Shown here one piece after another: positions 1 to 13,600 of a stretch of 64,000 nucleotides of DNA (position 1 is the first letter of the stretch; each line of letters begins with the position of its first letter). Below the pieces are notes generated by a model. The model was not told the DNA's origin. It ran no database searches and was given only the letters and a program-made list of their open reading frames with translations. A program made the translations under genes and the position numbers. Origin of the DNA: Centroberyx gerrardi. Its lineage: Eukaryota > Chordata > Actinopteri > Beryciformes > Berycidae. The DNA is taken from contig NC_135999.1 in NCBI RefSeq assembly GCF_048128805.1, forward strand, positions 23,769,659 through 23,833,658, read 5' to 3'.

Positions 1-177
1 GCAAGAAGGCAGTGCAAAAGATACTGCAGTCAAAATCTCAGTCTGGAGTACATCTATGCACTTATATCTACTTTATTTAGCTGTAATTTGACAGCACTGT
101 TCCTGGGATCAACACAGGGCAGTTATTTTTGTCCTCTCATGTCAACAGCGATCAACACACACAGAAATGAAACGTAC

Positions 178-3100
178 CTTCTCTTTGTCGCTGGCTTCCC
201 TTGAGACAGTAGAACCCTAAATATGAGGAAAAATAAGAGTATAAATAGAACTAATTGAAAGCAGCTGAGGAGAAATCAGAGGCACTTTTAGCATATTATC
301 TGTTTTCTCCTTAGACAGCAAGTTTTTTTTAAACTGTCAATATTAGAAAGCAAGAGTTGTTTTCTCTAGAGAATATTTGGCAGGCAAAGAGGCATATGCT
401 ATAAAGGATATTCTGGGGAGTCAAGAAGTGTGCAGTCAGCGCACAGTATTCACAGTTACTGGCAGGGAATTAGAAACCGAACTAAGCTTCAGCACAAACC
501 CAGAATTCTTAGCCATTTGTAGATGAAATCTGTAGCATGAGATTATAAGATCTTCCCTTTTCAAGTTCATTGACATGCATTTGTTACCTTTTTTTCTCAT
601 TCTTTCTGAACAAAAACAGCCTGAGCTGTAACTAAAAGGCTAATTTACAGTTTCTCAGTACATCAGCTGTTCTCAGTGAGTCAGACTAGGAATTTAAATC
701 ACCTCCCATCTACCGTCTCTATCATAAGATACAACCTGGATGAAAACGTTCCTGAGCTGTGTTTAGACTAATCAGTACTATATATTTATACGCTTTTAAT
801 ATTTCTATACCTGTATTATTTAGCTAATATTTCTTCACTCCTGCCTTTATTGAAGACGTGTGATGTTCTAACAGTCAAGTGAAAAGCAAAAGTAACAGAG
901 GGAAAAGTGCTTCTGGTGTTTATAGATTACAATGGAGAGCCAACCAAACAGATTTTTCTTTAACTGATGGTAACAAAGTTGCTAAAAACACAGAGAATGT
1001 CTCCAGCAGCGACAATTTTGTCACATTTCGCAAAGCGATACGTGTACTTTTGTCACATATTTGAAGTAAAAACACATCCCACCTTCAGGTCATACTTGCG
1101 GTGCACAGTGAGGCGATGGCTGAATACATTCCGGGTCACCACCATGTACGTCTCCACGCCGTCCACCGTTAGCCTGTACATGCCCAGGAACTGGGGGAGC
1201 AGCGTGCTGCCATGACACTCCACTATGAACTGCAGAGAGCCGGGGGAGGAGAGGAACAAGTGCAGAGGGAATGGAGACGGTGCTTAAGTGTGGGAGTGAG
1301 GAATCAAATATACAACATGGAGACTGATTAACAGCAGAATCTGACACGGCGGAGTTCTGCAGTCTTATCACTGTAGCAGCACTGCATCATTTTCATGCCT
1401 GTCTAACTTGAGATTTAAATTTTTCAGTTGAAGAGCACACGCTGCTCTTTGGGAAAATGTCACTAGAGACGTGGTTTAGCAAAGCCATATCTGTACATGT
1501 ATATGTGGGTGAGTGTGCATGTGTGTGTGTGTGTGTGTGTGCTTGTGGTGATGGGCGGGCCCCTACCTGGTGGTATTTCTTTAGGATGTTGTGCATCTCG
1601 GCGATGTCTTCGCTGGACACGGTCTTGATTACGAAGCGGTGGTCGTAGCTGGAGAGGAAGCGGTTGCCGAAGCGACCCTGGGAGTCACTGTTCAGCGGGG
1701 CGCTCCTCGTCAGAGAGTTCTGGTCCGGGACAAACAAAAGGCACAAACACACAAAGATTACAAAACATCTTCCCTCTAGGCTCCATTTATTTAAACATAA
1801 TTTAAACAGGGAGTAGCAATGAGCTTAAAAATCTGTTTTTCAACGAGAGACCTGGCCTAGAAAGCAGCGTCAATGACAAACAAAAAGGTGCTGCAGACAA
1901 ACATCTATGTATGCAAGAGAAAATACAATCAAATTCACAAAAAGTGCAAAGTAAAACTACTGACTATATGACTATATGAGCACTAAAAGGCAGAAACAGC
2001 AGAATCAGGGATCTAGCCTAAACAAAGCAAAGACATCTACTTTGCCTCAAGATCCTTTATAAAAGAGAGAGACCAGCTCTTTCTGCTTCAAATAATTTTT
2101 AACTCCACTGATTCATCATTAAATTTTTTGTCATCTTCCTACCCAAGTGTTTACCTAGTGGAGAGCCCGCCTCACCTGGTAGTCCTGGTCATCGATGCAG
2201 AACCGCTCCCTCAGGTTTCGAAACACCATTGGACAGTACTCTTTGAACTTAAAGCGACTAGGCAGGTTTTCTCTGAGAGGGGAGAGAGAGAGAGTCACAG
2301 ACGGTCAGTACAACAAACAGGATCAATAGGAGGCTTAATGAAGCTACAGCCTGATGGAAATGCAGCAGAATATTGACTGATATTGAAGTTTGTTGGCATG
2401 ATGTTTGCTTGCTTATTGTTGGGGTTTTACTTTAACTATTGTTTGGATCTTAATGTGCATCATGCACAGACAATAACACAGTGAAGGGGTGACATTTACA
2501 GCCATCAGCTCCTTTTAGAAATGCATTTGTTATTCTGCTCATCATATAATGAGGTGCTGCCTGTTAAATGATAAGGGAATCAACAGTGCAGGGAACAGCA
2601 AGGCAAACCTCAACATTAGGCAGTTCTATTGACAATCTCATTTAAATTCAGCATTACAAACATTTAAAACAGGTCTTGTGAAATGTCAGCTAGGGGAAAT
2701 TACACAATTTTCATCCACAACTGATTTTGTTTGGTTGATTAAACAACATACAGAAGAAAGACAAATCTGTGCAAATCTCAAAAGTATATGGATGTTTTAT
2801 GAAAGCTGCACATAAGGTTAATTTTGACTCTCCATTAGGGACAGTCTCTCTTCTTCCTTGTGTCTGGCAAGTGCAGATAATTAGTGCCAGGCGCTGCTCT
2901 GAACCTTACAGCCTTACAGAAAACACCACTCTGTTACAGGCCTACGCTAGAGCACAGCTACTTTGTCATGAGGATTATTTGCATTGCAAAGCTGCTCAGT
3001 TACGTGCTCAGTGGGCGCTGTGACAACAACCTGTGTGTGAATACAACCTGACCCTGTAATAATATCTCTGTTTTGACATTCTGCACGCCGATTGTTCGAA

Positions 3101-6100
3101 CTGATACAGCAAACCTTGAGTAGATTTACTCCATTCAGATGGATTCACAAAGGCTGTTTTTGCTTTTGTATTCTGACGGGGTTTAATGGGTGTAAAGAGT
3201 AATTAACAGGGTAGCAGACAGTGCGTAAGCTTAAATGTACCTACTTGTTAAATAGGTGGTTGTCCACTTTGATCTTACTGTAGGCTTTAAAGTCATCTGG
3301 CATCAGCATTACTGGTACAGGCACGTTACTTAACTCGTTGATCTGAAGGAGAGGGGGTGAGAAAGAGAGAAGAGATCAGAATAGAGACTGAGGAAGGCAA
3401 AGTGAAAAGGCTGATCTTCACACTATCAGAGCCTGGGGCTGCACAATCCATTGGAAAAAATAAGAAATCAAAATTGCAAGAAGAGGAAGAGGCTGTGATT
3501 TCTTTAGTGGAGATAAACGTCTCCTCAACAATGTATTCTAGTGTTGTGCAGTCCCAGGCAAATACATCAACTGTACTTTGAACTTGATCTTTCATTATAT
3601 TAAAATCGAGTAAACTGTAAGTATAAACATCTCATCTTCACCCTCAAATATTACAAGTGCTGAAAAAGAACATAATGAAAAAGCTCTATCCACATCTATC
3701 ACAACTCATACTGCAATATTCAGCCAAAAAAAAATGCAATAGTTGCTTCGTGTGACCCCAATAGATCCCACCAAACACTAAATCTCTGAGTGTATTTACC
3801 AGCAACAATCATTAACTTTGGGACCAAAGAACAAGCTGACAGTTCCTCTCGCTAAGTCCCCCGACACTGATCTTATCTGCTGAAACACATCCAGAGCAGA
3901 AGCTCACACTGATTGATTTCAGAAAAAGCTCCTTGTAGATTTATGGCAAGTAAACAGCCAAACAGCAAGAATTCGGGGGAAAAAGATATGGTGAGATTCA
4001 AAAAGATAAAATGCAACCCAGGGGAGAGCTGAAGGGAAAAACTGAGGAAATCAACATTTAAGGGACTATGTGGGGGGAAAATAACAGATATAAACACTTT
4101 GAAGAGTAACAAACAAACAGTACACAGTCCTGGCAGTGCTTTATGTAAATTCAGTAATAGGTTCTGAAAGTTGCTGATGATGTTTCATTGTTGGACAATC
4201 CCTTTAATACAATCAGAGTATGATGCTGTTATATCTGTGCGTTTGTGCTCAAGACAGCTTTTAGCAACATTTCATTTTGGAAAAGCAGCTTCGCTTTTTA
4301 GCAAGCACACATGCAAATGAGTTCATGAACGGTCAACTTCTGACATTATCACTTTTCATCGCTTTTTTTTCTCCCAGATTGTCAATATAAATAATTGCAA
4401 AACAGTGGAGATTTATAACCAGACATAAAAAAATATGATTTAAACCCACATGGTTGTATTTTGCACATTACAGGTATAACTTTTAGATGAGGTTTTCAAA
4501 ATGAAACCAATCAAGTCATGCAACTGTTGCCTGGGGAGACCAATGTTGGTGGATTACTTCACCTGTCACCATTACAGCGGAATCAAATAACTTAATGAAC
4601 TCATAGTATGTGTGATATAAAATGAAAACGTTTTGAAAAAGTCAACTTTTTAGGTTTTTCTAACTACAGGTTTCTCTCTTAAACACATTGCATCCTTCAA
4701 CAATGTCATCAGACCCAGGCTCGGCTTCATAATAGAGTCAGGCTAAGTCATTTATAGTCACTGAAGAGGTTAATTGGCATTCCAGCACAGTGAAATAGAC
4801 ATTCTCTCAACGTGAAACCCTCATAGATTTGAAGAGGCAACTATTTGCTGACATCAAAAGTCAGATAACTTGATAGCCTCGGTGGTTTCTGAGGGCTAAC
4901 AGCATCAAATAAAAGTGGTGTTAATGACACAAACACCAAGTGACAATGTGTGGAAGTGAAGCGCTCCGGCATCACAACTAGGGCATTATTAAAAATGCAG
5001 ACACATCTTATGACTAAAAGAAGAGGGCTTTGAAGAGAAGTCTGTTTGATGTCTTGGATCTGCTTACCACCCACACCTCAAATCACCAGGCCGTGCCCAC
5101 ACACCCACTGCCACTGTTCATCCACGTAATGTACGTTGCGATGATTACCATAATTCATAATTGGTTTGTTAATTCCTTGGTTTTATGCATTCCATTCACA
5201 CTGTGTCATTTCTCTTTTAAGATTAACAGGCTTAGTGCTGTCTGCCTGTCTGTCAGGTGTCGTTTGTGGTTCACACATTATTTCTCGCAGACATGAGCAT
5301 GGAAGTTTAATACAGGGAAATGCAAGCACAAAGTTGGGTGTACACAAACTAATTTCCAGCCCCGTAAATTAACACCAGCCACCAGTGTAATGTTGTTAAA
5401 CTTGCTGTGGCTGTTATATTGACTCTACCAGCAACTTTGGCAATTAACTAATCAACAATCATCGTTGGGTTCTTTCCGATTAAAAATAAGAGTCATGTTT
5501 GGCTGGTACAACAGTGAGTGTCTGGAGAATTTATGAACCCATCAGCCACTCTGGCCAGTGGATGAAAAAGTCAGTTTACTGCCCAGTTAATGTGCTGTCA
5601 TTTGATAATGGTGCTCCAGATGGGATGGTAATGGACTCAAGCCATCAGCAAGTCAACAGAAAAGAAGACAAGGACAAGACAGTAGGAGTGGGAACCAAAT
5701 GAAAGGACCTGGAAACACCTCACATCTGACTCTATTATTAAAGCCATAATGTACACAACACTGTCAGCTGGATTCACATTCACATGAATAAACTTGACCT
5801 GACAGAGTGGATCAAAAGATATTACACTTGGACATACTCTGTCACTGTAGAGAGGCTGATTCTCCAGTGTCAATCAAACAGATATTGGGGGAAAGGGATA
5901 TTTAGGGGGGTGGGGTGGGGGGGTCCACTGACAAACATCAAAAAGCTGCATTTCAAATTAGCATGCTGTTGGTGCAAAACTGCTCCATGAACACTGTGGA
6001 ATCTGCCCTTCAACCTGCTTTTCATAGGCATACAACGCTCAGCCAAAAATGAACGCGATATGTTTTCTGATCTATTTATAGGATAATGATGTGTGTGGCA

Positions 6101-6943
6101 TTAAATTGCAGAGAATCACGGATGCACATGCACTGAGTAAAGAAGCTGCAAATGAAATCTCGGGTCAAGTTTATTGCATCTGGTGACGAGACGGCTGCAC
6201 GGCGGTGTGTCTGTTAACAATAGACAGGCAGGCAGGCTGTCTGGTCTGCAGTTGTGGAGCCAGATCGCTGCAAGTTGCTGCTCTCTGCTCTGGCTGTCAC
6301 ACCCCTCCCATGCCTGCACTACAGCAGAGGCGGCTCACGACTTGCCTCCACATTCAGAGACTCCACCATCCGTGATTTGTGATGGTAGATTGTTAACGAT
6401 CGGATGAATAATCCGATTTAAACATGCAGAGTTTGGTAATCATTTTCACAGCTGCAGAGGGCTTCACAGATGCACATTACATCCCTGTAAACCCACGCTT
6501 CTGACACACCAACCCGCGGCTATCCAGGCAGCTGCCGCTAGCTACAAATTGTATGCAAAGGGTTAGCCCGGCGTGGAGTCAGCCAGCAGATTTCTGTCAA
6601 AGCAGACTACTAAGTACTTGGCGAACATCCACGAACTAAACTAGCTACATGGCGGATGGAAAGCTTCAAAGTTGGCTTGATAGATGAAGAAGGCAGCTGG
6701 CTAACAAGCTAGCTAGCTAACTCGAGCTAAATCAAAACAGCAGGCAGGGGGATAAACAAACCGCTCGTTAGTGAACATGAACATGGATGGGTTATTTACC
6801 GTATGGTTGACACCCCACATTAAAACGCTGAGAATAGGCTCGCTCGCACGGAATAATTTCACTTTCTGTCCTATAAAATGTTTCTTTTTCGTCTTCGTTT
6901 TGCTAGCGCTCACAGGCGCTACGCTGGTACAGTTGGATGACAT
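178..6943 (-). CDS. pip4k2b: Phosphatidylinositol 5-phosphate 4-kinase type 2 beta, 5' part (6 coding exons; continues beyond left edge)
   Basis: Lipid kinase that phosphorylates PI5P at the 4-position to make PI(4,5)P2, in cytosol and nucleus. Coding exons, in transcript order: 6943-6800, 3342-3245, 2272-2176, 1719-1567, 1229-1083, 216-178. They join in frame to 226 residues with GT-AG introns. The start is the ATG giving MSSNCTS; the open frame extends 8 codons further 5' but human PIP4K2B starts at the equivalent MSSNCTS. The sequence then shows the family stretches [33 protein letters not shown] and [17 protein letters not shown]. Next come the G-loop area GRFGNRF, the catalytic-lobe lysine in FVIKT, and TRNVF, the segment reported for GTP recognition in the beta isoform. 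The N-terminus and [10 protein letters not shown] fit 2B better than 2A or 2C. The last exon ends at DKEK with a GTACG donor, so the activation loop and C-lobe lie outside the window. RFCIDD carries Cys where the human protein has Gly. Confidence 0.95.
217..6799 (-). other. pip4k2b: pip4k2b introns
   Basis: Introns at 217-1082, 1230-1566, 1720-2175, 2273-3244 and 3343-6799. They are AT-rich and hold no second gene that I can support. A short (GT)n microsatellite lies at about 1520-1541, and a G-rich run at 5904-5922. The large 3.4 kb first intron could hold regulatory sites, but I see no specific motif to name. Confidence 0.8.
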
Positions 6944-7500
6944 GTCTCTGGCTGGGAATTCAGGCAACGCAAGACAGCGCTCACTGTCGTTCGAGCTAAC
7001 GGCAAAGCCTCAAGACAAAGAAATTAGAAGTTAGAGAGCGTAAAAAAATTATAAGTGCATCGTGCTCGTCGTCCAACTTGCGGTGTCTCTGAATCAAACA
7101 GTGTCTCTCGTTGGGAGTCAGCGGTGGTGCATTTTGCGCCGTCACCACCCTTCCTCCCGAGCAGGCCACGGTTGAGTCCGGAGACCAGCTGGCGGAGAGG
7201 AGAGCTAGCTAGCCGGCCATCAGGCTTCACTGAGTCCGCCTTTCCCTCCTTCTTCAAACCGGAGCGGTGAACACTTGCCGAGCAACTCCTCTCCGTCCTC
7301 GTATCGGCCTGCAAACCCCCCCGGAAAACGATTTGAGGCCGTTTTATTTGCAACTAAGTAATCCCATTATGATGCGCCTGAGATTGTTGTCAGTCACCAC
7401 CAACCAGCGTTTGGGGTCTCCTCAAGATGGCGTCCGTGTTGCACTTCGCAGTCAAGTGCGCCCCCAACCGGCTGACAGCGGAACTACAAGTATTAACATT
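6944..7500 (-). promoter_or_regulatory. pip4k2b: 5' UTR and CpG-containing promoter region of pip4k2b
   Basis: The GC- and CpG-richer stretch immediately upstream of the pip4k2b start codon, read on the minus strand, is the expected leader and core promoter. No TATA box is evident. A YY1-type word AAGATGGCG lies at 7424-7432 (plus orientation), typical of housekeeping promoters. The CpG-rich block stops where a hAT-like repeat begins near 7517. The transcription start cannot be fixed from sequence alone. Confidence 0.5.
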
Positions 7501-7516
7501 CTATTCCACACGCAGG

Positions 7517-7655
7517 CAGGGGTTCCCAAACTTTCTTTTCATGCCAAGCACCCTCAAATAATTAAGGATTAGATCACTGGCTGGACCAGGGAATCCCATT
7601 TGATGAAATTAGTATTTGTAGCTATGATTTAGCATAGAAGTGTCTATTTTGTAAG
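7517..7655 (+). mobile_element. hAT-like nonautonomous element fragment
   Basis: It begins CAGGGGTTCCCAAACTTTC, a hAT-type terminus. The interior resembles the element at 47369-47680 (both have a 'gatgatttagcatgg/atagaa'-like block about 110 bp in). The right end is not recognisable and the copy seems broken by the repeat that follows at 7655. Confidence 0.5.
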
Positions 7656-7800
7656 TGGCAAGGCAAGGCAAACTATTTATATAGCATGGCAAATTCACAC
7701 ACAAGGCAAATTCAATGTGTTTCACAAAAAATACATAATTTGTCCAGTAAAATGACATTAAGAAAGATAGGTAAGTGAGGATACAATAAAGAAATACAAA
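7655..7800 (+). repeat. LINE/SINE 3'-tail-like repeat ('tatttatatagca' family)
   Basis: Contains the widespread fish repeat word CTATTTATATAGCA, followed by an 'aattcaatgtgtttcacaaaa' block. The same family recurs at 35960-36140 (tttatttatatagcacttttc) and 60775-60830. The class is uncertain (RTE/SINE tail). Confidence 0.45.
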
Positions 7801-9055
7801 TATTCATTTGTTGTACAGTGTAGGAACAAACTTCTATATTTATGATTTACCGCATTCCAGCATAGGAATGACCCTCTGTGCCTATACGACTTTGGGAGAG
7901 GGGAGATAACAGTGATCAAAACAATGCACCATCCAGGGAGTGAAATACTAGTGAATCCACTTTGGGAAGTTCAAGGTTCACAACCAAAGATGAACTGCAT
8001 GAACTAGATTTTTCTTACCCTGTCAATCATCAAGATTTCTAATGACATGCAAAAGTGGTGAGATGTGGCGCCCTGCAGTGCAAATGAGTAAATCAGTCCA
8101 ATGAGGAAATCAAAGGTAATTAAACTTCATTCTTATTTCTGGGTCAATCATGAGAGAGGTTTATAATGCATAAGACAACTCTGTCTGTGGGTGATATCTT
8201 ATCATGTAAATATAAACATCAAATCAGGATGCATGTCTTATTGTTAAACTTTTACTGTTAACCTAGGACAGTTCACTCATCACTGTGAACCCAAATCAAA
8301 ACTCTGATCTGTGATCAAGAGATACTCAAAGTTGCTCCACTGACAATGATTCGTACACTCACTGTGTGGACTCACACTGTTTATTTTTAGCCTTTTCACC
8401 CAAATTAGTTTTATTTAATAGTAGTGCTGACAGCTCTGAACCAGAAAATGACCCCATATCTCCTGGAAATCACCAAGATTGCTGTCACAGTGTCCATTAA
8501 GTTTGTCTCCCAGTCAGTGTTGGTGGAGTAATGCCAATATTTGTCATTTTTGTTCACTTATTTCTAGCTTTGAGAGAGACTTTTTCACATTTCAGACTGG
8601 ACTGTCCAAGATCAAAGGGATATAATTCCCTTTATTGTGGATTTTCCTTTGGCAAAATTGTAAACCACAATATTTACTTTAAAATTGTAATTCTCAAAGA
8701 ACGATATAATTCTGTGAGGAGTCCCAGGGTGAGCATGATGTATGGACCCTCTGCACTGCCAGGGATCACCATTATACCCTGTACAGTGTGCATCTGCCCT
8801 GCCAAATATCCACCCAGTCAAGAGCCCACACCATCAGATAGGCAAACAATTCTAAAAAAAATAGAGCTGAAAATAGCTGAGGTAAATTTAGGCAAATTTG
8901 TGCACCTCTGTACATGTGTAGGCTTAGTCACTGGTTTATCTGTATCTGTAAGGCAATTTTGGGTAAGTTTCCAGACTTGTTTGTCTATATTGGTCAGAAA
9001 TGTATTGTCCAAGTTCTCAAAATTAATTTGAACATAGTTTGGTAAGAAAGCCATC
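7800..9055. other. Intergenic AT-rich sequence, no gene seen
   Basis: AT-rich spacer between pip4k2b and pcgf2. A 166-codon open frame lies at 8531-9031, but its composition is low complexity and hydrophobic, it has no recognisable domain, and it runs into a LINE remnant. I do not call it a gene. Confidence 0.6.
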
Positions 9056-9475
9056 ATGACCTCTGACCCCGCTGCATGGAGCGACCTGCAGAAAGACTGG
9101 AAGCTGAAAGAGCAGGTCACTCTTCAGGAGTTTAAAGCAGCTGTCAGATCTAAGAAATATGAATCTATTGGTGATTGTCAGTGTGTTTTGTAAGATGTTG
9201 CCCATGCCTTTTAATTGTACTACAACACTACCCCCCCCCCCCCCTCCACACACACACACACACACACACACACCTCTCTCTCTCTCTTTTCTGTTCATTA
9301 CTTTATACTGTAATGTAATCCATTTTCTACTTATTTATATTTTGTTTTATTGCATTTTTATTTTTCTTATGTGCTGTCCTGTCTTTCAGTAACTTTCTGA
9401 GCCAGGTTTCCCCTTGAAACAAAGACTTTTAATCTCAGTGGGAATTGGTTAAATAACGGTTAAACAAATAATGAA
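9056..9475 (+). mobile_element. Non-LTR retrotransposon (L2/Rex-like LINE) 3' end
   Basis: The frame 9056-9193 reads AAWSDLQKDWKLKEQVTLQEF and ends in a stop. This resembles the extreme C-terminus of fish LINE ORF2 proteins (W-x-x-L-Q ... L-x-E-F-K). It is followed by a C-run and CA/CT microsatellite (9231-9288). Then comes the LINE-type tail 'ccaggtttccccttgaaa ... tctcagtgggaattggttaaat', which also occurs at 44530-44695. The clade is uncertain. Confidence 0.7.
9231..9288. repeat. Compound microsatellite C14-(CA)n-(CT)n
   Basis: A run of 14 C, then CA repeats, then CT repeats, lying inside the LINE 3' region. Confidence 0.95.
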
Positions 9476-9849
9476 AAATTTTTTTTTTAAAAGAGTGCAA
9501 ATTTCCAATTAAATCACTCATACATATACAGTATATAGGGAAAACAGGGCTGTCGACCGGGGGCCCAGGTCTTGTGCCCTGCTGGTGATGCAGGCATGAT
9601 GTTGGGGAAATTAATGTAAAATCAGGGTCAGACACACAGAGGGCGTGGCCGCACTGTCTGCCGGACAGCTGACTGCAAGGAATGAATTAAACAAAGGTGA
9701 AAAAAACATAAAGTGTCCTGGCTGATCAATGTCAATGCATGAGGAAAAGTGTTTTGCAGAGCCTCGTAGCCCGAGTGGAAACCCTGTATGCCCCTTGAAC
9801 AAGGCGACAAAATAATATCACGTGATCCAAAATGGGCAGTCCTCTGACG

Positions 9850-10622
9850 GTGCTGAAAAAAAGCCATTTTCTGGCGCTGCTGCAAATTCTACCCAAGTCC
9901 AAATAATTTACCTGGATCCTCGTTGGGAGGAGAGGGAAACTTTTATGTCATATCAGGTAGGAACGAAGCATCGGCGATTGCTATTTATTCAACGCGATGC
10001 GCCGGTTTGCCGAAAACACACACAAAGTGCACGGTGTCACATTTTGAGTCTCTCTTGTTCGCCTCTGATACAACCCTGTCAGTGAATTTAAGATGGCTGC
10101 TTTGTGTACCAGTGTGATTTTCTGTGTCTCTCCCCCCTTCAGTGTTAGTGTTTGTGCTGAATGTATTTTCTTTCGCTCCTCGGTTGCCCGTGAGCGCTCC
10201 GGACGGATTGAAACGCTCTTTGTTGCTCCGCTGGTTGAGTAACAGGACTGATGCACAAGATGAGGCCACACAGGGGCGATTCAATAGCCTGCTCCTGTGT
10301 ACCAGCACAGCCTGCATTTTGCTCCACTGCTGCCTCTCTCAACATGTTATTTATTGCTAAAGCTGCCATACAACATGTCATTGGATTTGTTTCTGGCCGC
10401 CATCAGCTCCCATTGTTGTGGTTTTCCAGCCTGTTGTCCCAAGGACGAGCTGCAGACATTGTCTGAGTGGATATGGAACAACCTCATTTACCATAGGGGA
10501 GATAACTAGTAGTTTGACCAGGCATAATGCACTTTATAGGCTGTTGTGTACCACATGCTCATACTGCAGGTCTAGCCTGTAATAACATCTCGTATTATTA
10601 TTATTATTTGCTCCCTCTGCAG
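9850..10622 (+). promoter_or_regulatory. pcgf2: Probable promoter and 5' untranslated region of pcgf2
   Basis: The region upstream of the first coding exon is richer in CpG than its surroundings and contains a YY1-type word AAGATGGCTGC at 10090-10100. The coding exon is preceded by good acceptors (ctctgcag at 10622 or tttccag at 10632), so at least one untranslated exon must lie upstream, probably here. I could not choose its donor with confidence; CCC|GTGAGC at 10189/10190 is one candidate. Confidence 0.4.
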
Positions 10623-10632
10623 ATCTTTCCAG

Positions 10633-13600
10633 ATGGATAAAATGCAACCCAACCGGATTAAAATCACAGATCTCAATCCTCATCTCACATGCCCACTGTG
10701 TGCTGGTTACTTCATTGATGCTACGACCATTGTAGAGTGCCTGCACTCCTGTAAGTTCCTCATAGCAGTGCATGATCTGAAATGCATGCAAATTTTGTGT
10801 TTATCTACCCCCCAATATGAAATTAGCATAGACCTGACAATTAGTGGATATGCAAATTGAGCAGACCTCAGTAGTGTGGTGGTAATGAGGAGGTGGGCAT
10901 ACTGCTGAGAGGAGGTAGGTGTACTGTGACCCCACCTTCCTGCTGATTTTAATAATTATAAGGCTGATTAACTGGCCAGAGAAGGAGGTGGGTCTACTTT
11001 GTTTGATTATGTCCTCAGCTACGCTCCTGTTAAGGCTGATGGTACAATGTGGTAAAATGTTGGCGATGCAGAGCAGTGATTTGGCTTTTCATCTGTTGTT
11101 CTCTCTCTCTGTCCTCTCTCTCTATAGTTTGTAAAACATGTATTGTTGCCTTCCTGGAGACAAACAAGTTCTGTCCTCGATGTGACGTCCAGGTACACAA
11201 GACATGTCCACAGCTCAGCATCAGGTAAGCAGTAATGCTTCATAGGAGGTTTATATAATGGTGCATTTCTGAAAGCAAACAAAGTGCATCATCCCTAATA
11301 ACAGACTGAAAATGTATTTTTTTTTTTTTCAGAGCGGACAAAACTCTACAAGATATTGTTTATAAGCTTGTTCCGGGGTTATTCAAAGGTAAGAGAATGT
11401 TGCTTGAGGCAGGAGAGAGACAAACTCTAAAACCTGTACAGTACACTTTAGTTACAGTCTTAATTCCCCATGTTTTGATGCATATGTTTTGCTGATTCCC
11501 CTTGTGTGTTGAACTCAGATGAGATGAAGCGGCGGCGGGACTTTTACGCAGAGAACCGTGTGCTGGAACCGGGGGAAGTGGTGGAGACGTTTAACATAGC
11601 AGAGGATGAAATCATCAGTCTGTCCATACAGTTCTACGAGAGGAACAAGTGAGTCCCACATTTCTTATTTCTACAAAAAAAAAGGAAAAAAATGCAGTAG
11701 TAAAAATTCCTGATTTTGTGTCTGTTCACTGGCTGCTGCTGCTGGAAAATTTCAGCTCACTGCTGAAAACAATGAAGCGTCATTATCTGGCCTTGATATG
11801 CAAAGCAAAATGTAGAGTGCAATTACTCCTGATTTTATAAGAATCCCAGTAAGAGCCATATTACACAGAAACGGGTTTTGGTTTGAACTTTTAGCCCCAC
11901 AACCAGAACTACACCCCACACCCCTACATGTGCCAGGTGGCGGATATTTTTATCCAGAGTGCATTACTGTGTCATGAGTGCAAATGTTTTTAGTGTGGAC
12001 ACAGAAAAATAAAGGTGCGAACTGGAACCGAAAGAGTCTGGTTCCACAAAGAGCCTTTCAAGAACCTTTTAATGGTTTTCTTTGGTTCTTTGGGACATTA
12101 AAAGGTTCTTAATTCTGAGTTATTGGATGGTGGGTGACGGCATAAATGTGGAAAATAACCAAACCGCTCCATAGTATATATTGTGCAATTGCAAATGAGG
12201 CTTTACAAGGGCAGATAAACAAAAACACAATGCAGGTGTCTAAGCAAATGAGTGCAGAAATGATTCTTTAAAGGTTTTTTGTGGAACCAGAAATGATTCA
12301 TCAAGGGCATCACTACCAAGAACCAGTTTCGGCACCTTTTTATTTTCCATGTGTGTGGGGAACGCACCCCTGATATTCGATTAATGCCGTGCTCCACCCA
12401 CTTAGTTATACAGGAATCCGCCTTATAGCTGCTACTACAGTTTGAGGAGAAACACACTTTCTCAGAAGCGTATCTGTCCCCAAAAGTTTCAGTTGGAGCA
12501 GCGATGAGATATAGCTGTGGTTAGATGAAACCAAATTAAGCATGTGGCCAATGTTACTGGATTTTAGAGAGAGAGATAGATAAAATAGATTATAAGCTGC
12601 CAGTGGCATCCGCAATATTATTTTACTTGTGCTTAAGTTGCACTGAACATCAAATGTTTTTCTGTATGTTTTCTTATTCTCCAGCACCCATTCTTTGTAT
12701 TTATCTTTCTTTATTTGCCCACAGAAATAATGATAGACAACGTTCAGACATGGATGGAGACAAGGTAAAGCCTGATCTCAGTTTAGAAGGAGACATTGGT
12801 GAAGCAGTACTTGAAACACACACGCACACACACACACACACTTTCAATTTAAGTAGCTGTTTATGTGCTGCTCTTGTCCGCACCCTGGATTTGTGTCTCC
12901 TCACCTCATCTTTTTCCTCGTCCTCAGTCCAATGGGAAACGCTTCCTGCAGTGCCCGGCAGCCATGTCCGTCATGCACTTAGCAAAGTTCCTCCGGAGCA
13001 AGATGGATATTCCCAGCAGCTATCGGGTAATCTATAGACGCTCAGGCTCTGCCAGCTGCACCCTTACACAGCAATAACTCTTACCTCATTTATATTGTAG
13101 CAAACTGTGTGTTACAAGTCAAGGACGCAAGGACAAACCGTTCAGGCGTGCTTATTGATCAAATGTGATGTTATTCCTGATGAATATAACAATTTAGTAT
13201 TGGGATATTGTCCCAGTGAAAGTAGTAAAATCAATTCTGCACAGTAGCCACTATCCAGTCAAGAGGATCACTGCTTGGTAGTTCTTTGATAATAGTAACA
13301 TACTTTGTCATTGGATCGAGGGTCAGACCGATATATGGGTTTGCGGATATCGGGCCGATATTGACCTTCCAGTATCAATGTGATATCGGCCAGTCAGTGT
13401 CCTCCACCGCCAATATAATGAATTTTCTAAAGCCTGCAGTGAAACCTGCCTCACTCTGCCTTCAAGAGCTGCTAACCCACCTAAAATAATCTCATTAGTC
13501 CGGGTTTCAGTGGAGAGTTTTAGTGTCACATCGTCTTCATGCTGTTTCAGAGGCTTTTCCACTGTGTCAAGGATACAATTCTGTGGTGTAAACTCAATAC

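Noticed and set aside
7428-7494. Possible short coding start (ATGGCGTCC...) next to the pip4k2b promoter
   Set aside because: The ATG is part of a YY1-type AAGATGGCG word and the frame was not linked to any recognisable protein.
8531-9031. 166-codon plus-strand ORF
   Set aside because: No recognisable domain, low-complexity hydrophobic composition, and it runs into a LINE remnant; no splice or promoter context.
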